Shown in pieces: positions 7,421-14,403 of a stretch of DNA of 46,227 bases. Position 1 is the stretch's first letter; every line of letters begins with the position of its first letter. The notes under the pieces were generated by a model. The model was given only the letters and a program-made list of their open reading frames with translations. It did no database searches and had not been told where the DNA came from. Source of the stretch: Bacteroidaceae bacterium (GTDB lineage: Bacteria > Bacteroidota > Bacteroidia > Bacteroidales > Bacteroidaceae); NCBI GenBank assembly GCA_017516885.1, contig JAFXAR010000041.1, forward strand, positions 1-46,227. Reading direction: 5' to 3'. Both the position numbers and the translations under genes were made by a program.

Positions 7421-8494
7421 CTATATTTTCAGTCCGTCAAGCATTTTACAGAACAGCTCCATGCCTTCGCGTATTTCGCTTACAAGTACAAACTCATTGG
7501 CCGTGTGCGAGCGGGTTGTGTCGCCAGGGCCCATTTTGAGCGTAGGAACTGTAAGCAGCGCCTGATTTGAGAGCGTGGGCGAGCCATAAGGCTTGCGTCC
7601 GAGCTCTACAGCACGCTTTACAAGCGGGTGCTCTAAGGATATTGCCGATGAGTTAAGGCGTGTTGAACGCGCTGCGACCTTGCTTTTTACGCTTTTCTCT
7701 ATTATTTCAAGCAGTTCACTGTTCGAATAACGCTCATTGCTTCTTATATCCACCACATAGCTGCAGCTGTCGGGAATCACATTGTGCTGCGTGCCGGCCG
7801 AAATTTGAGTCACAGTCATCTTTACATCACCGAAAAGTTCCGATGACTTGGGGAATTTATGATTGCGAAACCATTCAATATCCTGCATGGCATTGTATAT
7901 TGCATTCACTCCCTCGTTGCGCGCAGCATGGCCCGATACGCCCTCAGCAACGCAATCAAGCACCATAAGTCCCTTTTCGGCAACTGCAGGATGCATGCTT
8001 GTTGGTTCGCCTATTATGGCGCATGAAATGGGGGGCAGATGCGGTATGACAGCCTCTATTCCGTTCTTTCCCGAAACCTCCTCTTCGGCCGATGCAAGAA
8101 ATATTGTATTGTAGTTCTGCTTGCTCTCGCAAATTTTGTAGAATACCTGCAGCAGGGTGACAAGCGATGCGCCATCGTCATTGCTTCCAAGGCCGTATAT
8201 TCTGTCGCCTTCCACTATGGGCGTAAATGGGTGCTTGCTCCATCCGCTGACAGGCTTTACTGTGTCAATATGCGCATCGAGCAAAAGGGTTGGACGGCCG
8301 GCATCGTATCCCGGCGCAACGCACCACAGATTGTTGAGATGACGGTGCACTTCGCACTGCACAGGCGCGCCACGTTCAATGAACATCTGCAGACGGTCTG
8401 TCGCATCGCCCTCTTCGCGGCTTAGCGATGGGGTGTTTATAAGTACTTTAAGCAGCTCTACAGCTTGTTTTACATTCGGTTCGCTTATATTCAT
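7421..8494 (-). CDS. argE: M20 deacylase, acetyl/succinyl-ornithine deacetylase type
   Basis: 357 residues, a metal-dependent M20 amidohydrolase. The metal motifs are DAHIDTV (about 73-79), GLGSNDDGAS (about 96-105), the catalytic Glu pair in SAEEEVSG (about 130-137) and GEPT; a dimerisation domain follows the GHAAR segment, and the last ligand is His in RSHTANEFV. Bacteroidetes make arginine through N-succinyl-ornithine, and this type of enzyme removes the acyl group to release ornithine. No other arg gene is nearby, so succinyl-diaminopimelate or a dipeptide remain possible substrates. A good promoter precedes it at 8517-8548. Confidence 0.82.
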   Translation of the reverse strand: MNISEPNVKQAVELLKVLINTPSLSREEGDATDRLQMFIERGAPVQCEVHRHLNNLWCVAPGYDAGRPTLLLDAHIDTVKPVSGWSKHPFTPIVEGDRIYGLGSNDDGASLVTLLQVFYKICESKQNYNTIFLASAEEEVSGKNGIEAVIPHLPPISCAIIGEPTSMHPAVAEKGLMVLDCVAEGVSGHAARNEGVNAIYNAMQDIEWFRNHKFPKSSELFGDVKMTVTQISAGTQHNVIPDSCSYVVDIRSNERYSNSELLEIIEKSVKSKVAARSTRLNSSAISLEHPLVKRAVELGRKPYGSPTLSNQALLTVPTLKMGPGDTTRSHTANEFVLVSEIREGMELFCKMLDGLKI

Positions 8495-8516
8495 GCAAAA
8501 TATCTTCTTCAGTCTG

Positions 8517-8548
8517 CAAAGTTACAACATGAAAAGTGCATTTTCAAA
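8517..8548 (-). promoter_or_regulatory. Promoter of the deacylase gene
   Basis: On the minus strand: TTTG at 8548-8545, 20 bases, then TAACTTTG at 8524-8517, a full match to the Bacteroidetes consensus, 22 bases before the start codon. Confidence 0.75.
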
Positions 8549-8620
8549 ATACATGTAGTATTATTTATCAACAAATGGCAGTAAAGAAGCGTTCGGAAAC
8601 AACCTTTGCGCGCGCATATA

Positions 8621-8652
8621 TTTGCGTATTTTTGAATATCGTTGTATCTTCG
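8621..8652 (+). promoter_or_regulatory. Promoter of prfB
   Basis: TTTG (8621-8624), 20 bases, TATCTTCG (8645-8652). Transcription should begin near 8658. This rules out the upstream in-frame ATG at 8622 and supports the start at 8682. Confidence 0.75.
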
Positions 8653-8681
8653 CGGAGAATTTCAAAAAAGATACACAGCAA

Positions 8682-9797
8682 ATGATTACAACCGACCAGC
8701 TTAAGGATATAAAGGAGCGCACCGAGGCGCTCAAGCAGTACCTTTCAATAGACGAGAAGATTATACAGGTTGAGGAGGAGCAGCTTCGCACCCAAGCCCC
8801 CGGATTCTGGGACAATGCCAAGGAGGCTGAGGCTCAAATGAAAAAAGTGAAGGCTCTGCAGGGGTGGATTGACGGTTACAAGGAGGTTAAGAACCGTACC
8901 GAGGAGGCCGAAATGGCCATGGAGCTCTACCGCGAGGAGATGGTTGAGGAGCATGAGGTTGACGATGCCTATGCACGCGCACTTGCTGCTGTTGAAGAAC
9001 TTGAATTAAAAAACATGCTCCGCGGCGAGGCCGACGATATGGATTGCGTGCTCAAGATAAATTCGGGAGCGGGAGGAACAGAGGCGCAGGATTGGGCAAG
9101 CATGCTCATGCGCATGTATATGCGCTGGGCCGAGGCAAACGGCTACAAGATGACCGTAGCCAACCTTCAGGAAGCTGAGGACGCCGGTATAAAGACTGTC
9201 ACCCTTGAGCTCAAAGGCCCTTATGCATACGGCTATCTAAAAGGCGAGAATGGCGTGCACCGTTTGGTGCGCGTCAGCCCATACAATGCTCAGGGCAAGC
9301 GAATGACTTCGTTCAGTTCGGTATTCGTAACCCCGCTTGTCGATGACAGCATTGAGGTGGTGGTTGAGCCAGCACGCATATCTTGGGACACCTTCCGAAG
9401 CGGCGGTGCCGGCGGACAGAATGTGAACAAGGTGGAATCGGGTGTACGTCTGCGCTACCAGTACAAAGATCCTTACACCGGCGCTGAGGAGGAGATTCTG
9501 ATTGAAAATACCGAAACCCGCGACCAGCCAAAGAACAAGGAGAACGCTATGCGTCAGCTGCGCTCAATCCTCTACAACAAGGAGATGCAGCACCGCATGG
9601 AGGAGCAGGCAAAGGTTGAGGCAGGCAAGAAGAAAATTGAGTGGGGTTCGCAGATTCGCAGCTATGTATTTGACGACCGCCGCGTGAAGGACCACCGTAC
9701 AAATTACCAGACATCGGACGTTGGCGGTGTCATGGATGGCAAGATAGACGGTTTCATCAAGGCCTTCCTCATGGAGTTCTCCGAGGACGCAAAGTAA
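8682..9797 (+). CDS. prfB: Peptide chain release factor 2
   Basis: 371 residues, usual length. RF2 reads UAA and UGA stops and triggers peptide release. GGQ, the catalytic motif, is at 244-246 within RSGGAGGQNVNKVESG. The stop-reading tripeptide, SPF in E. coli RF2, is SPY here (199-201). Many prfB genes need a +1 frameshift at CTT TGA C near codon 25; here the equivalent place reads CTT TCA ATA GAC (codons 21-24), so the frame is open and the autoregulatory frameshift is absent. The start at 8682 follows the promoter and gives the conserved MITTDQLKDI opening. A CYTH gene follows after 27 bases on the same mRNA. Confidence 0.96.
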   Translation: MITTDQLKDIKERTEALKQYLSIDEKIIQVEEEQLRTQAPGFWDNAKEAEAQMKKVKALQGWIDGYKEVKNRTEEAEMAMELYREEMVEEHEVDDAYARALAAVEELELKNMLRGEADDMDCVLKINSGAGGTEAQDWASMLMRMYMRWAEANGYKMTVANLQEAEDAGIKTVTLELKGPYAYGYLKGENGVHRLVRVSPYNAQGKRMTSFSSVFVTPLVDDSIEVVVEPARISWDTFRSGGAGGQNVNKVESGVRLRYQYKDPYTGAEEEILIENTETRDQPKNKENAMRQLRSILYNKEMQHRMEEQAKVEAGKKKIEWGSQIRSYVFDDRRVKDHRTNYQTSDVGGVMDGKIDGFIKAFLMEFSEDAK

Positions 9798-9824
9798 TAA
9801 ACCCGGTAATAAGCAAATCCTGCC

Positions 9825-10295
9825 ATGGCTCTTGAGATTGAGAGAAAGTTCCTTGTAACAAGCGACGCCTACAGGAGTGCAGCCTTTCACAGCGACAGGA
9901 TTGCACAGGGGTATCTGTGCCGCGAAGGCGGCAACTCTGCTCGTGTAAGGGTAAGGGGCGGCAAAGGATACATTACAATAAAAGGGCCATCTTTAGATAA
10001 TGGCCTCAGCCGCTACGAATGGGAAAAGGAGATTCCCGCCGATGAGGCCTGGGAACTTATGAAGCTGTGTCATGGCGGCATCATTGACAAGACACGCTAT
10101 CTTGTGAAGTGCGGCAGCCACACTTTTGAGGTTGACGAGTTCCATGGCGACAATGAAGGGCTTGTTGTTGCTGAAGTTGAACTTGATAATATTAGCCAGC
10201 AGTTCGAGCGCCCCGATTTCTTGGGCGAGGAGGTTACGGGCGAGAGAAAATACTACAATTCGCATCTTACACGCTTCCCGTTCAAGCTTTGGTAG
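9825..10295 (+). CDS. CYTH-domain protein (triphosphate tunnel enzyme)
   Basis: 156 residues. The family signature ExExK is at residues 4-8 (EIERK), at the start of the eight-stranded tunnel, and later Arg, Lys and Glu strands (SARVRVRGGKGYITIKG, TRYLVKCG, EVDEFHG) line the tunnel. Members hydrolyse inorganic triphosphate or nucleoside triphosphates, or act as class IV adenylate cyclases; small bacterial forms like this one are usually inorganic triphosphatases. It probably shares the prfB transcript. Confidence 0.9.
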   Translation: MALEIERKFLVTSDAYRSAAFHSDRIAQGYLCREGGNSARVRVRGGKGYITIKGPSLDNGLSRYEWEKEIPADEAWELMKLCHGGIIDKTRYLVKCGSHTFEVDEFHGDNEGLVVAEVELDNISQQFERPDFLGEEVTGERKYYNSHLTRFPFKLW

Positions 10296-10354
10296 CTGAT
10301 TCCCGCATCAGGAAGCGGTTTTATGCCGAAATGTTAATGCAGCCGCCGGAACAC

Positions 10355-10780
10355 TCAAGCGCTCCTCGTCTCTTTTTTCCTTGACCTTTTCCCAAGCAGA
10401 TATTTGCCAAGTGCAAGGCATAAAATGTTTGCAAAAATTATACCAAGAACATTGAAGAGCAGGTCCATAGGGTCGCCAGAGCGGTACTTCGTAAGCTTTT
10501 CCTGTAAAATCTCCATTATCCAGCTGAGCAGTGCCGGAGCAAGGAATGAGGAAAGCAGCAGCCTAAAGTAGTTTATTCTGTGGTGGCAGTGGCAATATTC
10601 ATACCAAAGCACAGCGCTGAATGTGGCATACATCATAAAATGAGCCACCTTGTCCATGTTGGCAAACATCATTATCGCACTCTTCCCTGCCGGCTTGTAG
10701 AGGCTCAGGTAGAGAATCACGCAAAATGTGACTATTGACACATGATAGTGCTTTATTATGTTTACACAGCGCTTTAACAT
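10355..10780 (-). CDS. VanZ-like membrane protein
   Basis: 141 residues with four hydrophobic helices. The VanZ pattern is visible: an Asp-Lys-Xaa-Xaa-His group after the first helix (MDKVAHFMMYATFS, about 42-55) and a second conserved acidic helix with GDPMDLLFNVLG near residue 101. VanZ of enterococci gives low-level teicoplanin resistance; the common bacterial homologues have no known activity. A minus-strand TATATTTG box (10868-10861) lies upstream. It converges on the CYTH gene with a 59-base gap. Confidence 0.85.
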   Translation of the reverse strand: MLKRCVNIIKHYHVSIVTFCVILYLSLYKPAGKSAIMMFANMDKVAHFMMYATFSAVLWYEYCHCHHRINYFRLLLSSFLAPALLSWIMEILQEKLTKYRSGDPMDLLFNVLGIIFANILCLALGKYLLGKRSRKKETRSA

Positions 10781-10922
10781 ATAAAAGGCTTCTAAAAATC
10801 ACTGCATGGCTCGCCCATCAGCTTATCTCCTTGCTGCAGCAACGCAAAACAGCATGCATGCAAATATAGGACAAAGAAATCTGCTTTTGGTTTATAGACT
10901 GCTTGAAATTTAATAAACATTA

Positions 10923-11333
10923 TTAAAGCATTGCCAGCGCCTTATCCTCACACGCCTCCATTATCTCACGCTCGCCTTCGCCCTTATCGTTTATTCCGCA
11001 CAGATGCAGCACGCCATGAATTATAACACGGTGAAGTTCCTGCTCGTATGCAGCACCCACCATTTCGCTGTTGCTGCGCACTGTGTCAAGCGAAATGAAG
11101 AGGTCGCCGCTTATTGTATCGCCTTCGCAGTAGTCAAAGGTTATGATGTCGGTGTAATAATCGTGCTGCAGATACTCGCGGTTCACTTCAAGAATTTTCT
11201 CGTCGCTGCAGAAAATGCAGGCAATATCACCTGCCTTCTTGCCGTATGTGGCAGCAACAGCCTTTATCCACGCTGTTGTCTCGCGCCTTTTTATTGCGGG
11301 CATCTTCACGCCCTCTGTCTGGTAGCTTATCAT
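10923..11333 (-). CDS. ybeY: Endoribonuclease YbeY
   Basis: 136 residues. YbeY takes part in 16S rRNA 3'-end maturation and ribosome quality control. The core motif HGVLHLCGIND is at 106-116: His106 and His110 are two of the three zinc ligands. In E. coli the motif continues GYDH, giving the third His; here the place reads GINDKGEGE, so the third ligand is not obvious. I recall similar endings in other Bacteroidetes YbeY proteins, so this is probably a lineage feature. It follows the SpmA/SpmB gene by 12 bases. Confidence 0.92.
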   Translation of the reverse strand: MISYQTEGVKMPAIKRRETTAWIKAVAATYGKKAGDIACIFCSDEKILEVNREYLQHDYYTDIITFDYCEGDTISGDLFISLDTVRSNSEMVGAAYEQELHRVIIHGVLHLCGINDKGEGEREIMEACEDKALAML

Positions 11334-11345
11334 AATCTGTAACTT

Positions 11346-12578
11346 TTATCCAAAGAATATATATGCAATTATTATTGCCGCAATAATTCCGGCAAGGTCG
11401 GCAAGCAGTCCGCATGTCACAGCATGGCGTGTCTTGCGTACTCCCACGCTGCCGAAGTAGACGGCAAGAATGTAGAATGTAGTGTCTGTCGCGCCCTGGA
11501 AAAGACAGGCCAAACGGCCGGCAAACGAATCGGCGCCGTAGGTGTTCATGGCATCAATCATCATTCCCCTTGCACCGCTGCCGCTCAGAGGCTTCATTAT
11601 TGCTGTGGGCAGAGCGCCTACAAAATCATCGCCCCAACCCATGGAATTGGCGCACCATGCAATGCCGTCCATTATAACATCCATGCCGCCCGAAGCGCGG
11701 AACACACCAATGGCAACAAGTATGGCAATGAGGTAGGGGATTATGCGCACAGCTGTGCCAAAACCCTCCTTTGCTCCCTCAATAAAGGCATCGTACACAT
11801 TTATTTTGGCCCGCATGCCGGCAATGATGAATATTACTATTACTGAAAAAAGTATTATGTTAGCAAGCGAGGTCGACACAATCTCTATATGTACCTGCGA
11901 CAGCTGCATCATACCCCATGTGCCTCCGGCAATGAGCAGGCACACTCCAAGCAGAAACAGCATCATTGTTCTGTTAAACAGATTTATGCGCTGGTAGATG
12001 CTTGTGATAACGAGGCCTACTACGGTAGACACTGTTGTAGCCAGCAGAATTGGAATAAATACATCGGTGGGATTGGCTGCACCGGCCGTTGCACGATAAA
12101 GCAGCACCGACACCGGTATAAGCGTAAGCCCCGATGTGTTGAGCACCAGGAACATTATCATGGGGTTGCTTGCGGTATCCTTGTCGGTGTTAATCTCCTG
12201 AAGCTCCTGCATAGCCTTCAAGCCCATTGGAGTTGCGGCGTTGTCAAGCCCCAGCATATTGGCCGAGAAGTTCATGAACATTGTTCCCATAACCGGATGC
12301 CCTTTCGGAATATCGGGGAAAATCTTATTAAGCACCGGACTAAGCAATTTTGCAAGCCCGGCAACCAATCCGCCCTTCTCCCCAATCTTCATTATTCCCA
12401 TCCAGAGCGAGAGCACGCCGGTAAGCCCCAGCGAAATTTCAAATGCGTTCTTTGCCTGGTCAAAGGTTGATGTTATTACAGCCGGAAATACCGTTGTATC
12501 GCCCATGAAGAGAAGCTTTCCCATTGATATGACAAAAGCCAAAAGAAAGAATGCTATCCAAATGTAATTCAGTACCAT
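11346..12578 (-). CDS. Fused SpmA/SpmB-type Gate-domain transporter
   Basis: 410 residues with about ten membrane helices. Two Gate (nucleoside-recognition) domains are joined: the first half resembles spore maturation protein A (MFMNFSANMLGLDNAATPMGLKAM, quoted in part: NMLGLDNAATPMGLKAM, near 110-126) and the second half SpmB (ending with KPLSGSGARGMMIDAM and GATDTTFYILAVYFG). In Bacillus these are two genes needed for spore dehydration; non-spore-forming Bacteroidetes carry the fused form, whose cargo is unknown. Two palindromic sites lie upstream. ybeY follows 12 bases later, so they are probably co-transcribed. Confidence 0.9.
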   Translation of the reverse strand: MVLNYIWIAFFLLAFVISMGKLLFMGDTTVFPAVITSTFDQAKNAFEISLGLTGVLSLWMGIMKIGEKGGLVAGLAKLLSPVLNKIFPDIPKGHPVMGTMFMNFSANMLGLDNAATPMGLKAMQELQEINTDKDTASNPMIMFLVLNTSGLTLIPVSVLLYRATAGAANPTDVFIPILLATTVSTVVGLVITSIYQRINLFNRTMMLFLLGVCLLIAGGTWGMMQLSQVHIEIVSTSLANIILFSVIVIFIIAGMRAKINVYDAFIEGAKEGFGTAVRIIPYLIAILVAIGVFRASGGMDVIMDGIAWCANSMGWGDDFVGALPTAIMKPLSGSGARGMMIDAMNTYGADSFAGRLACLFQGATDTTFYILAVYFGSVGVRKTRHAVTCGLLADLAGIIAAIIIAYIFFG

Positions 12579-12600
12579 GCTCTGTATTTTTTTAACGCTA

Positions 12601-12608
12601 CGAAGATA
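12601..12608 (-). promoter_or_regulatory. -7 box of the SpmA/SpmB-ybeY unit
   Basis: TATCTTCG on the minus strand, 22 bases before the start codon. The expected -33 position falls on the first palindrome (12621-12633); no clear TTTG is seen there. Confidence 0.45.
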
Positions 12609-12620
12609 GTAAAAAAAAAC

Positions 12621-12665
12621 ATGAACCGTTCATTGTAGGGATAAAACCTGCCATGAACAGTTCAT
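12621..12665. promoter_or_regulatory. Two identical 13-bp palindromes, probable operators
   Basis: ATGAACCGTTCAT at 12621-12633 and ATGAACAGTTCAT at 12653-12665: identical 6-base arms about a single variable base, with starts 32 bp apart (three helical turns). They lie upstream of the SpmA/SpmB gene; the first overlaps the expected -33 region. This is the arrangement of a dimeric regulator binding cooperatively. An alternative is that one acts as the transcript end of the preceding gene. Confidence 0.55.
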
Positions 12666-12737
12666 AATGGAGCTGATTCTTGGAATACTACCTTTTAAGC
12701 GGTACAGCGTTCTTGCCATCTTGCGATAAAGCCGTTT

Positions 12738-13259
12738 TTACTTATCAAGACGCATGTAATAATGGCATTCATTGGAGAAGATATTGTTAACGTAATCTCT
12801 GCGTCTCATCACTGCTGTATCGGGCCAGAAACTTAATGTATCACTATGTATAAACAGCATTGTTGTATCATTGAGCAGTTCAAATGAAAAATCATTGTAT
12901 GTTTTTGCTCTTTTTATATTAAAATAGGCATTTGACATAGCTGCGCACATTTTACCTTTCACAAGAGTCCCTTCTGTCTTTTTAATTCGCATCAATTGAA
13001 GGAAATTATTGTCATCACCATAATCAGGCATATGTATTCTACTGCCACTATAAAAGACACCACCCATTGTAAAGAGCAAAGAATCGTTTCTCTCCCCAAT
13101 CCATATTGAGAAACGGTGAGTAAGTTCAGGATTATATTCCCAATCCCATGTCCCCACAAATGGCGATAATTCGCCATCGTCCTGTGGCGCGCTGCGAAAA
13201 CTTTGCAATGCAAGCAACGCTGTTATAAGCACTGCAAAAACCAACAATGTTTTTTTCAT
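12738..13259 (-). CDS. Exported hypothetical protein, lipocalin-like; candidate immunity protein
   Basis: 173 residues. Residues 1-24 are a Sec signal peptide (MKKTLLVFAVLITALLALQS). The mature part opens with FVGTWDWEYN, a Gly-Xaa-Trp start seen in lipocalin-like beta-barrels, and appears beta-rich. Family not firmly recognised. It begins seven bases after the stop of the GH108 muramidase gene and shares its low GC content, so the two are very likely one transcript. A periplasmic protein encoded directly behind a wall-degrading enzyme that lacks its own signal peptide is the classic layout of an immunity protein; this is inference only. Confidence 0.7.
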   Translation of the reverse strand: MKKTLLVFAVLITALLALQSFRSAPQDDGELSPFVGTWDWEYNPELTHRFSIWIGERNDSLLFTMGGVFYSGSRIHMPDYGDDNNFLQLMRIKKTEGTLVKGKMCAAMSNAYFNIKRAKTYNDFSFELLNDTTMLFIHSDTLSFWPDTAVMRRRDYVNNIFSNECHYYMRLDK

Positions 13260-13266
13260 GATAAAA

Positions 13267-14166
13267 TTAATATTTTATTGGAAACCTAAGTTCACTGCCG
13301 CACTTCTCTGAAACACGGTTCAAGCGCTTTATCCACCCGGTATAAAATTCAATCTGACCAGGATCTTTCTTCACTAATTCTCTATAGTGCGAATAACGCT
13401 CTTTTATAATCTCATCAATAAGCCATTTGGTATCTGCTTTATGTATTGCCTCAAGGCTCTTCGGTCCAAAACAACCATCAACTTTTAACGAAGCTCCTTG
13501 ACTATTTAATATTTTTTGTATTCTGCGGGCAACACTGCCGGCATAAGAATTTATCATGTAATCATTTATTGCATATGCAAGTTTCTTGTCCCTAATCTGC
13601 CATAAATTATACCGTTCCCACAAAGCTTTAAATAATTTTTTTGCATCGTCAATTGTCAAATCCTTAATTGGTATAGCCTCCCCACCTGGCAATGCATATT
13701 TATAATCCTCCATAAAACTTCTTGTTATACCAAAATTTGTCTCTCCACCTCTGTCATTCTTATTATTAGAATAACCACCTTCAGAATACAAAGAATCACC
13801 TATAACAGACTCAAACTTCGCATTACTTATGTAAGGAATTTCTTCCTCATGATAAGGAGCTCTATCAAGGATTTGCGTTCCATATTCTCCATTTAACTTT
13901 GGATACCTTATAACCCTCATCCAATCAAGTGTCCTCTCAAGTTCCCATGGGTCAAAATTATATTTTTTTTTGTCATTTTCAAAATCAGAATCACTTTTTG
14001 TGTCATTTGATTTCTTTTCTTCGACCAATACATAGTTAACATTGTCTTTACCACCCATTGAATAAGGAAGTAATGCATGTAAAGCTTGGCGTTTTTTCCT
14101 CTCTTTCTTTAATTCTTCCAAATCATTAGAATAGAAAAATTCTTCACTTTCAAATTGTCCATCCAT
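13267..14166 (-). CDS. GH108 peptidoglycan muramidase (lysozyme-like), possible secreted toxin
   Basis: 299 residues from the ATG at 14166. Residues 1-115 are charged and of unknown fold, with no signal peptide. From about 118 comes a GH108 domain: catalytic Glu in EGGYSNNKNDRGGETNFGIT (Glu129), typical of this lysozyme-like family that cuts the glycan chain of peptidoglycan, and then the linked wall-binding segment with VDGCFGPKSLEAI (229-241). GH108 proteins act as phage endolysins or as antibacterial effectors. No phage genes are near. Longer starts exist (ATG 14202, TTG 14238) that add a short hydrophobic stretch, but they give a poor signal peptide. The gene is markedly AT-rich compared with both neighbours, suggesting transfer. 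Confidence 0.85.
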   Translation of the reverse strand: MDGQFESEEFFYSNDLEELKKERKKRQALHALLPYSMGGKDNVNYVLVEEKKSNDTKSDSDFENDKKKYNFDPWELERTLDWMRVIRYPKLNGEYGTQILDRAPYHEEEIPYISNAKFESVIGDSLYSEGGYSNNKNDRGGETNFGITRSFMEDYKYALPGGEAIPIKDLTIDDAKKLFKALWERYNLWQIRDKKLAYAINDYMINSYAGSVARRIQKILNSQGASLKVDGCFGPKSLEAIHKADTKWLIDEIIKERYSHYRELVKKDPGQIEFYTGWIKRLNRVSEKCGSELRFPIKY

Positions 14167-14264
14167 AATATTAAGTAATTTAAAAACTATCCAAAGAAAC
14201 ATTACAAATATAAAATCAAGGTTGTAATATTGACACAAACAGCCGTGCTGTCCAATGATTTTAC

Positions 14265-14293
14265 ACCGGTTGTCTAAATATTTGACAAACGGT
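14265..14293. promoter_or_regulatory. Inverted repeat, candidate activator site for the sigma-54 regulator
   Basis: ACCGGTTGTC (14265-14274) and GACAAACGGT (14284-14293) are complementary at nine of ten positions around a 9-base AT spacer. The centre is about 90 bases upstream of the start expected from the sigma-54 promoter, the usual distance for enhancer sites of NtrC-type activators. The activator gene is in the operon it would control. Confidence 0.6.
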
Positions 14294-14341
14294 TAAAATT
14301 TAAGAATCACTATGTTGTTAATTACAAATGGATTATATATT

Positions 14342-14358
14342 TTGGCACGCTTTTGGCA
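14342..14358 (+). promoter_or_regulatory. Sigma-54 promoter of the efflux operon
   Basis: TTGGCACGCTTTTGGCA contains GG at 14344-14345, exactly ten bases, then GC at 14356-14357, and matches the full -24/-12 consensus (TGGCACG-N4-TTGCA) apart from one or two bases. Transcription would start near 14369, 35 bases before the tolC start codon. Confidence 0.7.
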
Positions 14359-14403
14359 TGTAATCTTGCAGAAATGTTTTTAGATATTCAAACAGTCTCT
14401 TAT

